From positions 172,302-236,301 of the forward strand of contig NZ_JACHJO010000007.1 of assembly GCF_014203695.1 (NCBI RefSeq): a stretch of 64,000 nucleotides of DNA. Direction: 5' to 3'. Each line of letters begins with the position of its first letter. The stretch's first letter is position 1. This stretch comes from Nocardiopsis algeriensis. GTDB taxonomy: Bacteria > Actinomycetota > Actinomycetes > Streptosporangiales > Streptosporangiaceae. Made by a program: the position numbers and the translations under genes. The notes beneath the pieces are model-generated. The model searched no databases and had not been told where the DNA came from. It was given only the letters and a program-made list of their open reading frames with translations. Positions 37,478 to 45,982 of the stretch are shown here, piece after piece.

Positions 37478-38917
37478 ATGAGGCAGGTTCTCGACCTGGC
37501 CAGAGCCCACCCGGCCCGGGTCCTCGCCCTCGTCAAGGGGTTCCGTCCGCGGGGGCTGCTGCCGCGCCGCAGGCAGCGGCGCGAGGACATCCCGGTGCGC
37601 CAGAACAGCTGGTGGAAGCCGGCGCGGCTCTTCGTCCTCCTGTTCCTGGCCGTGGACCTGGCCGGGACCGCGCTGCTGATGACGCCCCTGGCCGGCGACC
37701 TGACCTTCGTCCAGGCCTTCTTCACCTCGACCTCCGCCCTGGCCGTGTGCGGTCTGAGCGTGATCGACCTGGGCCGCGACCTGACCGCCTTCGGCCACCT
37801 CGTCGTCCTCGTCCTCATCCAGGTGGGCGGCATCGGGATCATGACCATGGCCTCCCTGATGGGCGCCGCGATCATCCACCGCTCCAGCCTGCGCATGGAC
37901 CTGGGCGTGCAGGCCGAGAGCCGGTCCCCGGCCATGGGCGACACCGCGGGCATCGGGATGCGCGTGATCAAGACGTGCGCGGCCATCGAGGGGATCACGG
38001 TACTGCTCGTCCTTCCGCGCATGTGGCTGGGCTACGACATGGCGTTCCACGAGGCCCTGTACTCATCCGTGTTCCACGCGGTGTCGGCCTTCAACAACGC
38101 GGGACTGTCGCTGTACGGCGACAGCCTCACCCGCTTCTCCGGGGACGCGTTCGTCCTGTTCCCCCTCGCGGGCGCCGTGATCCTGGGCGGCATCGGCTTC
38201 CCCGTCCTCATCGAGCTGCGCCGGCACCTGCGGACCCCGCGGCGCTGGACCCTGCACACCAAGCTCACCGTCACCACCAGCGCGATCCTCTTCCTGATCA
38301 CCATCGTTCTGGTGGTCTTCATGGAGTGGAGCAACCCCCGGACCCTCGGCGAGCTCGGCTGGTGGGCCCGGATCACCGACGGCACCTTCCACGGCATCAT
38401 GCCGCGCAGCGGCGGGTTCAACGTCGTCGACACGGGAGCCATGCACGACTCGACACTGCTGCTGACGATCATGATGATGTTCGTCGGCGGCGGCAGCGGC
38501 GGCACCGCCGGAGGCATCAAGGTCGGCACACTCGCCGTGATCTTCCTGGTGGTGTGGTCGGAGGTGCGGGCCCACGACCGCATCCACGTCTTCGGCCGCA
38601 GGCTTCCCAACGAGGTGGTCCGCCAGTCCCTGAGTCTGACCTTCCTGTCGATGACCTTCATCGCGGTGAGCACCGTGGTGTTCATGCACACCACCCCCTT
38701 CTCGTTCGTGGAGGTGCTCTTCGAGGTGGTCTCGGCCGTCGGTGTGGTGGGCCTGTCGACGGGCATCACCCCGGTACTGGCCCCCTGGGCCCAGCTCCTG
38801 CTCGCCGTCCTCATGATCGCGGGACGGATCGGGCCCATCACCTTCGCCACCGCGATCGCCTTCCGCGAGCGCAAGCGCCGCTACGACCTGGCCGAGGCGC
38901 GCCCGGTCATCGGCTGA
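37478..38917 (+). CDS. ktrB: KtrB/TrkH-family potassium channel subunit
   Basis: A 479-residue membrane protein with the four pore-loop repeats of the Trk/Ktr/HKT family: TSALAVCGLSV, SAFNNAGLSLYGD, PRSGGFNVVDTGA and SAVGVVGLSTGIT, each with the filter Gly. A basic N-terminal segment precedes the first helix (about 47-67). A Gly-rich hinge (GGGSGGTAGGIK) in the third repeat is typical. It works with the KtrA subunit encoded 29 bases downstream, importing K+ (Na+-coupled in known cases). Confidence 0.93.
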   Translation: MRQVLDLARAHPARVLALVKGFRPRGLLPRRRQRREDIPVRQNSWWKPARLFVLLFLAVDLAGTALLMTPLAGDLTFVQAFFTSTSALAVCGLSVIDLGRDLTAFGHLVVLVLIQVGGIGIMTMASLMGAAIIHRSSLRMDLGVQAESRSPAMGDTAGIGMRVIKTCAAIEGITVLLVLPRMWLGYDMAFHEALYSSVFHAVSAFNNAGLSLYGDSLTRFSGDAFVLFPLAGAVILGGIGFPVLIELRRHLRTPRRWTLHTKLTVTTSAILFLITIVLVVFMEWSNPRTLGELGWWARITDGTFHGIMPRSGGFNVVDTGAMHDSTLLLTIMMMFVGGGSGGTAGGIKVGTLAVIFLVVWSEVRAHDRIHVFGRRLPNEVVRQSLSLTFLSMTFIAVSTVVFMHTTPFSFVEVLFEVVSAVGVVGLSTGITPVLAPWAQLLLAVLMIAGRIGPITFATAIAFRERKRRYDLAEARPVIG

Positions 38918-38946
38918 CCCGCCCCCACGACACCCGAGGAGCACCC

Positions 38947-39621
38947 GTGCCCCATCAGCAGAGCAAGGCCAAGGACAAGAGGATCCTCGTGATCGGCCTG
39001 GGCCGCTTCGGCAGCTCCCTGGCCCTGGAGCTGGTCAACCACGGCTGGGAGGTGCTGGGCGTGGACTCCAGCCCGCGCCTGGTGCAGACCTACGCCGACG
39101 CACTCACCCACACCGTCATCGCCGACGCCACCGACGAGGAGTCGCTGATCCAGGTCGGCGCGAACCAGTTCCACCGGGCGGTGGTCGCCATCGGCACCCA
39201 CCTGGAGGAGAGCATCCTGACGACGTCCCTGCTGGTGGACATGGGGGTTCCCGACATCTGGGCCAAGGCCGTCAGCCGCCGCCACGGGCGCATCCTGGAG
39301 CAGGTGGGCGCCCACCACGTGGTGCTGCCCGAGCACGACATGGGCGAGCGGGTGGCCCACCTGGTCTCGGGCCGGATGCTCGACTACGTGGAGATGGAGG
39401 AGGGCTTCTCGCTGGGCAAGACCCGCGCGCCCAAGGAGCTCATCGGCCGGCCCCTGCGGGAGACCGGGGTCCGGCAGAAGTACGGGATCACGGTGGTGTC
39501 GGTCAAGCGGCTCGACACGGAGTTCACCTACGCCACGGAGGAGACCGTGCTCCACAAGGGCGACGTGATCGTGGTGGCGGGGCGCACGGGGGACGTGGAG
39601 CGGTTCGCCGAGGTCAACTGA
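38947..39621 (+). CDS. ktrA: KtrA/TrkA-type RCK regulatory subunit
   Basis: A 224-residue cytosolic regulator. The Rossmann RCK_N domain has the nucleotide motif VIGLGRFGSSLALEL, then GVDSS. The C-terminal RCK_C domain (about 145-224) ends GDVIVVAGRTGDVERF. It forms the octameric ring gating KtrB in response to ATP/ADP or NAD(H). GTG 38947 follows GAGGAG at good spacing; the longer upstream frame lies within ktrB. Confidence 0.92.
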   Translation: MPHQQSKAKDKRILVIGLGRFGSSLALELVNHGWEVLGVDSSPRLVQTYADALTHTVIADATDEESLIQVGANQFHRAVVAIGTHLEESILTTSLLVDMGVPDIWAKAVSRRHGRILEQVGAHHVVLPEHDMGERVAHLVSGRMLDYVEMEEGFSLGKTRAPKELIGRPLRETGVRQKYGITVVSVKRLDTEFTYATEETVLHKGDVIVVAGRTGDVERFAEVN

Positions 39622-39678
39622 CGGGCGGCGGACCGCCCGCGTCCGCGACCGTGCGATCCCGGGACCAAGCGGGCAAAT

Positions 39679-39693
39679 TGACAACCGTTTTCA
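39679..39693 (+). promoter_or_regulatory. Zur-box-like operator
   Basis: TGACAACCGTTTTCA matches the actinobacterial Zur-box shape (TGANAANNNTTTTCA) and is near-palindromic. It lies 20 bases before the zinc-binding lipoprotein ATG, in an AT-rich patch likely to hold the promoter. Repression by Zur in zinc-replete cells is expected. Confidence 0.75.
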
Positions 39694-39712
39694 TTTTCCT
39701 GAAAATGGACCC

Positions 39713-40705
39713 ATGCGAACTGGGACGACCCTGCGGACCGCCGCCCTCGGCGCCGCCGTACTGATGATGGCCACCGCCTGCGGAAGCGGCGACGGGCAGG
39801 CGGGCGGGGACAACCCCTCCCCCGAGGAGACCGACCTGACCGTCGTGACCGGCGTCTACCCGCTGGAATGGCTGGCCCGGCAGGTGGGCGGGGACCGCGT
39901 CGCCGTGACGCAGCTGACCGAGCCGGGCGCGGAGCCCCACGACCTGGAGCTGACCGGGCGCCAGATCGGCACCGTGGGGGAGGCCGACATCGCGCTCTTC
40001 GTCTCGGGCCTCCAGCCCGCGGTGGACGAGGCCGTGGCCCAGCAGGGCGGCGAGCGCGCCCTGGACATCGCCGACGTCGTCGAGCTGCACCCGGCCGGGG
40101 ACGACGGCCACGACCACGGCGGGGAGGAACACGGGCACGAGGAGGAGGACGGGCACGAGGAGGAGGGCGGCCACGACCACGGCCCGCACGACCCCCACTT
40201 CTGGCTCGACACCGAGCTCATGGCCCAGGCCGCCGAGGCGCTGGCCGACCGGATGGCGGAGGCGCACCCCGCCGGCGCCGACGCCTACCGGGCCAACGCC
40301 GAGGCCGTGGTCGCGGAGCTGGAGGCGATCGGCCAGGAGTACGACGACCGGCTCTCCTCCTGCGAGCGGCGCGAGTTCGTCGTGGGGCACAGCGCCTTCC
40401 ACTACCTCGCCGAGCGCCACGACCTCGAGCAGATCGGGATCAGCGGGACCGACCCCGAGGGCGAGCCCGCCCCCTCCCAGATCGCGGCCATCGCCGACAC
40501 GGTGGACGAGCACGGCATCGACACGGTCTTCACCGAGCCGCTCATGCCCGCCTCGACCGCGGAGACCATCGCCGCCGAGACCGGCGCGGACGTGAAGGTG
40601 CTCGACCCCTTGGAGGGCATCACCGAGGACTCGCCCGGTGACGACTACCCGTCGGTCATGCGGGGCAACCTGGAGGCGCTGGCCGGGGCACTGGGCTGTT
40701 CCTGA
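39713..40705 (+). CDS. znuA: Zinc ABC transporter substrate-binding lipoprotein (ZnuA-like)
   Basis: A 330-residue cluster A-I binding protein. The signal peptide ends MATAC, a lipobox. The N-lobe shows VVTGVYPLEWLARQVGG and GAEPHDLELTGRQIG (first His ligand). A His/Asp/Glu-rich mobile loop (about 125-162) precedes PHFWLD. HSAFHYLAERH and the C-terminal FTEPLMPASTAETIA give the remaining ligands. It captures extracellular Zn for an ABC importer, but no znuB or znuC gene is adjacent, so it must serve a transporter encoded elsewhere. A Zur box lies upstream. Confidence 0.93.
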   Translation: MRTGTTLRTAALGAAVLMMATACGSGDGQAGGDNPSPEETDLTVVTGVYPLEWLARQVGGDRVAVTQLTEPGAEPHDLELTGRQIGTVGEADIALFVSGLQPAVDEAVAQQGGERALDIADVVELHPAGDDGHDHGGEEHGHEEEDGHEEEGGHDHGPHDPHFWLDTELMAQAAEALADRMAEAHPAGADAYRANAEAVVAELEAIGQEYDDRLSSCERREFVVGHSAFHYLAERHDLEQIGISGTDPEGEPAPSQIAAIADTVDEHGIDTVFTEPLMPASTAETIAAETGADVKVLDPLEGITEDSPGDDYPSVMRGNLEALAGALGCS

Positions 40706-40771
40706 ACCCCCTATATCATCCTCTGTCATAGCTTTCAGCATCTTTCGCCGCGACAGGCGCGGAGAGAACCT

Positions 40772-40823
40772 GCGAACGGGCCCCTCCGGGGTGGAGCGAT
40801 CCACCCCGGAGGGGCCCGTTCGC
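40772..40823. terminator. Exceptionally long perfect hairpin
   Basis: A 24-bp perfect stem (40772-40795 with 40800-40823) with loop GCGA, opening GCGAACGGGCCCC. It lies 67 bases after znuA and 220 bases before the DUF397 gene. It probably terminates the znuA transcript, although the length is unusual and there is no T-run. The rest of 40706-41043 holds no gene, only the operator region below. Confidence 0.75.
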
Positions 40824-40977
40824 GCACTTCCCGTAGCACCGTTTGTCCTGTTCAACCCGTTTGCGCAGCCCCCCACATCACCGACCGCAGACGGTTGGGT
40901 CACGTACTTGCTTCTGAGTCGAAAACCCTCCTACAGGTGGTGGGTATCACGCTATGCTGGGGACCGCGTTATTGCTT

Positions 40978-41007
40978 ATGCACGTGCATATGGCAGTGCA
41001 GAAGCAC
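40978..41007. promoter_or_regulatory. Composite palindrome upstream of DUF397 gene
   Basis: ATGCACGTGCAT (40978-40989) is followed after 6 bases by GTGCAGAAGCAC (40996-41007), itself a GTGC/GCAC inverted repeat. The same two elements in the same order occur upstream of the GHKL gene at 43158-43188. The second element ends 36 bases before the DUF397 start codon. Probable binding site of an XRE-type cassette regulator. Confidence 0.75.
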
Positions 41008-41043
41008 ATTCATGCACCCCCTCGAGATCCGAAGGAGCAACAC

Positions 41044-41274
41044 ATGGCCCACAACGGCATCAGCGCCTCCGAGCTGACCGGTGTCGCCTGGCAGAAGGCC
41101 AAGCGCAGCAATTCCCAGGGCGCCTGCGTGGAGATGGCCCGACTGGACAGCGGAGCGATCGCCGTGCGCAACTCACGCTTCCCGTCCGGTCCGGCGCTGG
41201 TCTACACCCAGGAGGAGATCGACTGCCTCATCCTGGGCGCCAAGGACGGCGACTTCGACAACTTCCTGAGCTGA
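41044..41274 (+). CDS. DUF397 protein (XRE-cassette partner)
   Basis: A 76-residue DUF397 protein: TGVAWQKAKRSNSQGACVEMA, then AVRNSRFPSGPALVYTQEEIDCLI. In Streptomyces and relatives these small proteins are encoded beside XRE (Scr1/WhiJ-like) regulators and are thought to bind and modulate them. Here the gene is convergent with a broken XRE gene. ATG 41044 follows AAGGAG. Operator-like sequences lie upstream. Confidence 0.92.
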   Translation: MAHNGISASELTGVAWQKAKRSNSQGACVEMARLDSGAIAVRNSRFPSGPALVYTQEEIDCLILGAKDGDFDNFLS

Positions 41275-41388
41275 GCGGGAAGAACACGGCATCACCCCCG
41301 TATCCGCGGGAAGGACCGCCCGCGGGGCAGGTCCTCCCGCCTGCGCCGACCCGGCTGCCCTGTGCCCTCTCGGGGTCGGTGAACGCCG

Positions 41389-41419
41389 AAGGGGCCCGCT
41401 TTTTCGTCGCGGGCCCCTT
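41389..41419. terminator. Bidirectional terminator
   Basis: AAGGGGCCCGC (41389-41399) pairs with GCGGGCCCCTT (41409-41419) over a T-rich loop, between the convergent DUF397 and XRE genes, and is followed by a short T-containing tail. Confidence 0.8.
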
Positions 41420-41468
41420 TGCTTTCGGGGTGGCGCGGCCCTGCGGGGCCGCCGGGAGGAGGTTCGGG

Positions 41469-42365
41469 TCAGGTGCTCTCGGAGCGGGGGAGGTCGGCGA
41501 GGACGCCTTTGAGCAGTTCCACCGTCTCGTCGGGGGTGGCGGCGGAGACGCTCAGGCGGGTCATGGCCTTGGTGTAGGCCTCGACCACGGAGCGCTTGTC
41601 GTTGAGCTCGCCGTCGTGCAGGCGCTCCAGGTAGACCATGTCCGCGAGCTCGTAGTCGGAGTAGCGCAGCAGGGTGAAGGAGCCGGCCTCGGCCGCGTGC
41701 GCGCCCACCTCGAAGGGGATGATCTGGAGGGTGATGTTGTCCTTGGTCGTGCTGAGGCGGATCAGGTGCTCGATCTGGCGACGCATGACGCCGGGGCCCT
41801 TGGTGGCGATGCCGATGGGACGGCGCACCGCCGCCTAGTCGAGGATGACCCACATGCGCATGGTGTCGTCGGTCTCCACGCGCCTCTGTCTCTTGAGCCG
41901 CGCCTCCAGCCGTTGCTCGGCGACGGCCTCGACCTCCACGCCGTTGAAGATCACCTCGCGGGCGTACTCCTCGGTCTGGAGCAGGCCGGGCACGAACTGC
42001 GACTCGTAGATGCGAATCTGGTCGGCGGCCTCCTCAAAACCGATGTAATGGGTCAGCCACTTGTGGAGGGAGTCGCCGTACTCCTTCCACCACCCCGGCT
42101 TGTTGGATTCCTTGGCGACTTCGAGCATTTCCTTGATCGTGCGGCGGTCGGCGCCGTACAACTTCAGGAGATCCTCGATATCGCGGAGCTTGAAACCGAC
42201 GCGGCCGAGTTCCATCCGGCTGATCTTGGACGCCGAGGCCCGAATCCGGTTCCCCGCTTCCTCACGACTGATACCGCGCTGTTCGCGACGGCTCCGGAGC
42301 TCGTGTCCGAGTAGCATGCGACGCACTGTGGGCCCACTCCCCTTGCGCAGTCGAGCGATATCCAC
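41469..42365 (-). pseudogene. XRE-family regulator (Scr1 type) with in-frame amber stop
   Basis: The gene starts at GTG 42365 (AAGGAGG upstream). It has an HTH (LGHELRSRREQRGISREEAGNRI..ASKISRMELGR) and the Scr1-type C-terminal domain (PGWWKEYGDSLHKWLTHYIGFEEAA, FVPGLLQTEEYAR). At 41835-41837 it reads TAG right after MWVILD. The same frame continues at once with AAVRRPIG..GPGVMRRQIEHLIRLS, exactly the family's next block, to a normal stop at 41469. Relatives usually have Glu at the stop position, so a single GAG-to-TAG change is the likely cause. The first part (about 176 residues) could still be made; the C-terminal 120 residues probably are not. Confidence 0.88.
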
Positions 42366-42570
42366 GTTCGCCGCCTCCTTGTTATTCTTCCGGACAAGGG
42401 TAACCCGTTCCCCGGGACACCTTTGCCGTATGGACCGACATCCGTGTACACGATATATCCGGTACCCCGTCGGACCGGTGTCTTCCGCTTCTCCTACACC
42501 CCTGGTGCCCCTCCTCGGAGGGGTCCGACCGCAGGGCGGCTGCACGGCCGGCGGGTGCGGAGACGCCGAC

Positions 42571-43068
42571 TCACACGAATTGCGCCCAAACGAACTTTCC
42601 GCCCGGTGGCGTGGGAATCACTCCCCACTCTTGCGCGAAAGCACTCACGAGGGCAAGCCCGCGACCGCCTTCCAGGACCGGATCTGCTTCACGCCTGCGC
42701 GGGAGACCGTCCCCGCCGTCGCGAACGGCGCAGATGAATTCTCCCCCGCTGCGCATGAGCGAGAGTTGAATACCCCCGTCACCGTGACCGGTCAAGGGCA
42801 GGGGCCTGCCGTGCCTGACCGCATTGGTCACCAATTCGGAAACCACGACGGTGACATCACTCGACAGGCGCTCCATCCCCCATTCGCTCAGGAGGGCCCC
42901 GGAAATCTCGCGTGCCGCGGCGACCGCGTGCGCCTTCGGCTCGAAGGTCCAGGTGAGGGCATCGTGCCGGTCACCGCAGACAGGCGTGTTCCAGCGGCGG
43001 GACCCCTGCGTCAGAACGCTGAACCACCAGCCCCCGACCGGCTCCGCCACCGCCTCCGCGCACTCCAT
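42571..43068 (-). CDS. GHKL ATPase of XRE/DUF397 cassette
   Basis: A 165-residue HATPase_c protein. The N box is VVVSELVTNAVRHG, the G1 box CAVRDGGDG, and the G2 box EGGRGLALVSAFAQEWG. ATG 43068 has GGAGGAG and GGAAGG upstream; longer in-frame readings lack conservation. It is read in the same direction as the broken XRE gene, 205 bases upstream of it. The composite palindrome found before the DUF397 gene also lies upstream of this gene, suggesting joint control. Confidence 0.87.
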   Translation of the reverse strand: MECAEAVAEPVGGWWFSVLTQGSRRWNTPVCGDRHDALTWTFEPKAHAVAAAREISGALLSEWGMERLSSDVTVVVSELVTNAVRHGRPLPLTGHGDGGIQLSLMRSGGEFICAVRDGGDGLPRRREADPVLEGGRGLALVSAFAQEWGVIPTPPGGKFVWAQFV

Positions 43069-43157
43069 GCCTTCCACTCCTCCCCGATGCCCCGTGCACG
43101 ACCGGTACCGCGCAGGGACCGCACATCCGCATGTCACACGCGGATCACATAAAGCCC

Positions 43158-43188
43158 GTGCTTCTGCACAGATCGAATGCACGTGCAT
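43158..43188. promoter_or_regulatory. Composite palindrome upstream of GHKL gene
   Basis: Read on the minus strand: ATGCACGTGCAT (43188-43177), 7 bases, then GTGCAGAAGCAC (43169-43158), the same pair and order as at 40978-41007 where the gap is 6. It lies 90 bases before the GHKL gene start. The remaining 43069-43403 interval holds the divergent SDR promoter and no gene. Confidence 0.75.
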
Positions 43189-43403
43189 CCTGGCTTTGTA
43201 CCGACATCGTAGGCCAACCTCCGGCGCCGTGCAGGCAAACGCGGGAGCCGGACCCGGCGCCATGCGAAATCCGGGTCACGCCGCCGGGAAGCAGGTGGAG
43301 TATGTCGGGAACCTCCCTCCATCACACCCCCGCCGGGTTACCGACCGGTCGGAATGTCCTAGGATTTCTTCGCGCCCACCACGTGAACAATGGAGGTAAC
43401 ACC

Positions 43404-44162
43404 ATGTCCCCAACGCCTCGTGTGGCCATCGTGACGGGAGCGGCCCGTGGTATCGGCGCCGCCACTGCCGAGCGCCTGGCGCGTGAGGGCCGCGCCGTGG
43501 CCGTACTGGACCTGAAGGAGGCCGACGGCCAGGAGGTCGTCGACCGCATCACCGCCGCCGGCGGCCGCGCCGTCGCGGTGGGCTGCGACGTCTCCGACGA
43601 GGACCAGGTCAAGGCCGCGGTCGACACCGTCACCGAGCGGCTGGGGGCGCCCACCGTCCTGGTCAACAACGCCGGCGTGCTCCGCGACAACCTTCTGTTC
43701 AAGATGTCGGCCTCCGACTGGGACACCGTGATGGGTGTGCACCTGCGGGGCGCCTTCCTCATGAGCCGGGCCGTCCAGTCCCACATGGTCGAGGCCTCGT
43801 GGGGGCGCATCGTCAACCTGTCCAGCTCCTCTGCGCTGGGCAACCGCGGCCAGGCCAACTACTCCGCGGCCAAGGCCGGCCTCCAGGGCTTCACCAAGAC
43901 CCTCGCGATCGAGCTGGGCAAGTTCGGCGTCACCTGCAACGCCGTGGCCCCGGGCTTCATCGAGACCGCCATGACGGCGGCCACCGCCGAGCGCATCGGG
44001 ATCAAGTACGAGGACATGAAGGCGTTCAAGGCCGCCGAGATCCCCGTCCAGCGGGTGGGCGTGCCCGAGGACATCGCCAACGCGGTCGCCTTCTTCACCG
44101 GTGAGGAGGCCGGGTTCGTCTCCGGCCAGGTTCTGTACGTGGCCGGCGGCCCGCTTTGCTGA
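43404..44162 (+). CDS. SDR-family oxidoreductase (FabG-like)
   Basis: A 252-residue short-chain dehydrogenase. The cofactor motif TGAARGIGAA, NNAGVLRDN, catalytic Tyr153 and Lys157 in NYSAAKAG, and the PGFIETAM loop are all present. Sequence features are those of 3-oxoacyl-ACP reductases; the loop with AAEIPVQRVGVPEDIANAV supports this. NADPH use is inferred from an Arg in the Gly loop. ATG 43404 has GGAGGT upstream. No fatty-acid or polyketide genes adjoin, so its pathway is open. Confidence 0.9.
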   Translation: MSPTPRVAIVTGAARGIGAATAERLAREGRAVAVLDLKEADGQEVVDRITAAGGRAVAVGCDVSDEDQVKAAVDTVTERLGAPTVLVNNAGVLRDNLLFKMSASDWDTVMGVHLRGAFLMSRAVQSHMVEASWGRIVNLSSSSALGNRGQANYSAAKAGLQGFTKTLAIELGKFGVTCNAVAPGFIETAMTAATAERIGIKYEDMKAFKAAEIPVQRVGVPEDIANAVAFFTGEEAGFVSGQVLYVAGGPLC

Positions 44163-44211
44163 CGCCACCGGGACCGGTGGCCTGACGGCCGCCGCTCCTC
44201 CCGGACACCGC

Positions 44212-44249
44212 TCCGGCGCCGCGGGGACGACATGTCCCGCGGCGCCGGA
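44212..44249. terminator. Hairpin between convergent SDR and serine hydrolase
   Basis: TCCGGCGCCGCGGG (44212-44225) and CCCGCGGCGCCGGA (44236-44249) form a perfect 14-bp stem. It follows the SDR stop by 50 bases and is followed by TGCTTTC. Confidence 0.7.
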
Positions 44250-44319
44250 CTGCTTTCAGGGGGCCGTCCGGGCGCCCCCTCCGGGAACCGGCCGGCGGCC
44301 GCTCCCCCGCGGCGTGCGG

Positions 44320-45264
44320 TCACGGGATCTCCGCCGGCTCCTCCATGGCTCCGGTGACCGCGCCGATCAGCTCCTCGGCCAGGTCGATGCCGGGTCCGTA
44401 GCCCGCGTGGCCGTCGGAGAGCACCGCCACGAGGTACTCGCGGTCGGGGCCGGCCACGTAGCCGACGCTGTTGATCGCCCACAGGCCGCCGTCGGACTCG
44501 CGCGGCGTCCAGCCGTTCTTGAGGCCGACGGTGTCGCCCTCCGACGCCGCGGCCGAGACACCCCAGGCCTGTTCGGGGGCCACCGACTCCATCAGTCCGC
44601 GGATGTGGGCACGGTTGTCCGCGGTGAGCGGGCCCTCGTCGGTGTACAGGGCGCGCAGCAGCCGGATCTGGTCGCAGGCGGTGGTCAGGGTGCCGCCCCA
44701 CACCGCGCGCGGGTGCGGGTCGGTGCCGGTGAGGCCGAACCGGGCGGCTGCCTCGGTGAAGCCGGGGTTGTAGCCGATGCGCGCGTAGAGGCCGTTGGTG
44801 ACCTCGTTGTCGCTGTAGCGGATCATCTGCTCCACCTGCCACAGCTCTCCCTCGGTGAGCTCGCGCCCCTCCTCCTGGGCGTGCAGATGGAGCATCGCCA
44901 GGATGAGCAGCTTGGAGACGCTGGCGGTGGCGAACTGCTCCTGGCAGTTGTGGCTGAAGGCGGTGCCGGTGCGCAGGTCCTGCACGGCGATCGCGTAGCG
45001 GGCGCCGGTGCCCTCCCCCGCCGCGTCCACCCGGTCGGCCAACCGGTCCCGCTGCGCGGAGGTGAGCACGGAGCTCCCGGGAGCGGCCACGGGTTCGGCG
45101 GGAAGGGGCATCGGGGGCGCGAACGCGACGGCGGCCTCGGGGGCCGGCTCGGGCACCCCGGCCGCGGAGGAGGCCCCGGACAGGCCGAGCAGCATGGCCA
45201 GGCACAGAGCGACGGCCGTGGCCGCGGTGGACAGGGCAGCGGCGGTGGAGGAACGCCGGGGCAC
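44320..45264 (-). CDS. Exported serine beta-lactamase-like hydrolase
   Basis: A 314-residue protein with an N-terminal signal peptide (hydrophobic core about 12-30, cleavage near SSAAG). The SxxK motif is SVSK (Ser115, Lys118), the SDN loop is intact (151-153), and the KTG box reads KNG. It resembles class A beta-lactamase-type serine hydrolases common in actinomycetes, which may act on peptidoglycan-related peptides rather than antibiotics. The Ala/Pro linker (about 36-65) suggests the domain is held off the membrane. Transcribed alone. Confidence 0.87.
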   Translation of the reverse strand: MPRRSSTAAALSTAATAVALCLAMLLGLSGASSAAGVPEPAPEAAVAFAPPMPLPAEPVAAPGSSVLTSAQRDRLADRVDAAGEGTGARYAIAVQDLRTGTAFSHNCQEQFATASVSKLLILAMLHLHAQEEGRELTEGELWQVEQMIRYSDNEVTNGLYARIGYNPGFTEAAARFGLTGTDPHPRAVWGGTLTTACDQIRLLRALYTDEGPLTADNRAHIRGLMESVAPEQAWGVSAAASEGDTVGLKNGWTPRESDGGLWAINSVGYVAGPDREYLVAVLSDGHAGYGPGIDLAEELIGAVTGAMEEPAEIP

Positions 45265-45331
45265 GTGATCACCGTCTCGCGGAACGGTCGGGGGAACGGA
45301 CTCGGCCCATTATCCAACGAAACGGACGAAA

Positions 45332-45982
45332 TCAGTCAGCCGATACCCGATCGGTACGGGAACCGTATTCGCCTCGCGTGTCCTCGTCGATGCCGCGAGC
45401 CACCAGCGCCTCACCCGTGGCCTCGGCCATCCGCAGCAGCTGGACGATCACCGGCACCACGAGCAGGTGGGGCCTCCCGGAGAGGCCGCGCGCCCGGTAG
45501 CCCTCGCGGGCCGCGCGCCAGGCCGCGGCCACCATCGGGATGGAGCGGACGGTGAGCGCCAGCACCAGGGCCACGCGGTCGGAGTTCACGCCGATCCGGG
45601 ACAGGGGGCGGCACACGCGCTCGAAGAGGTCGAGCATCTCGCGCACACGCGTGGTGAGCGTGACGGCGTTGGCCAGCAGCACGAGCGCCAAAAGCTGGGC
45701 GGCCAGGCGCAGACCGGTCTGCCAGTCCCCGAAGAAGGTCTGGAAGAGGGCGATGGCCAGCACGAACGGCCACAGTGACCGCACCACTCCCCCGGCGTGG
45801 CGCAGCGGCAGACCCACCACCGGGTAAAGCGATATCGCGGCGGCCAGCGCGCCGACCGCGACGCGGTGGTCCGCGAAGGCGACGAGGGCGACGCCCACCG
45901 CCAGCAGGACCAGGATCTTGGCCCCGGCGGGCACCCGGTGGAGGGGGCCGCTGCCGGGGACGTAGAGGCCGACCGTGTTCAC
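45332..45982 (-). CDS. bioN: ECF transporter membrane subunit (BioN/EcfT)
   Basis: A 216-residue EcfT protein with about five membrane helices. The two coupling Ala-Arg-Gly signatures are present: AAREGYRARGL and ALVARGI. It couples the ATPase to the biotin-binding BioY. GTG 45982 overlaps the bioM stop (GTGA). Confidence 0.9.
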   Translation of the reverse strand: MNTVGLYVPGSGPLHRVPAGAKILVLLAVGVALVAFADHRVAVGALAAAISLYPVVGLPLRHAGGVVRSLWPFVLAIALFQTFFGDWQTGLRLAAQLLALVLLANAVTLTTRVREMLDLFERVCRPLSRIGVNSDRVALVLALTVRSIPMVAAAWRAAREGYRARGLSGRPHLLVVPVIVQLLRMAEATGEALVARGIDEDTRGEYGSRTDRVSAD

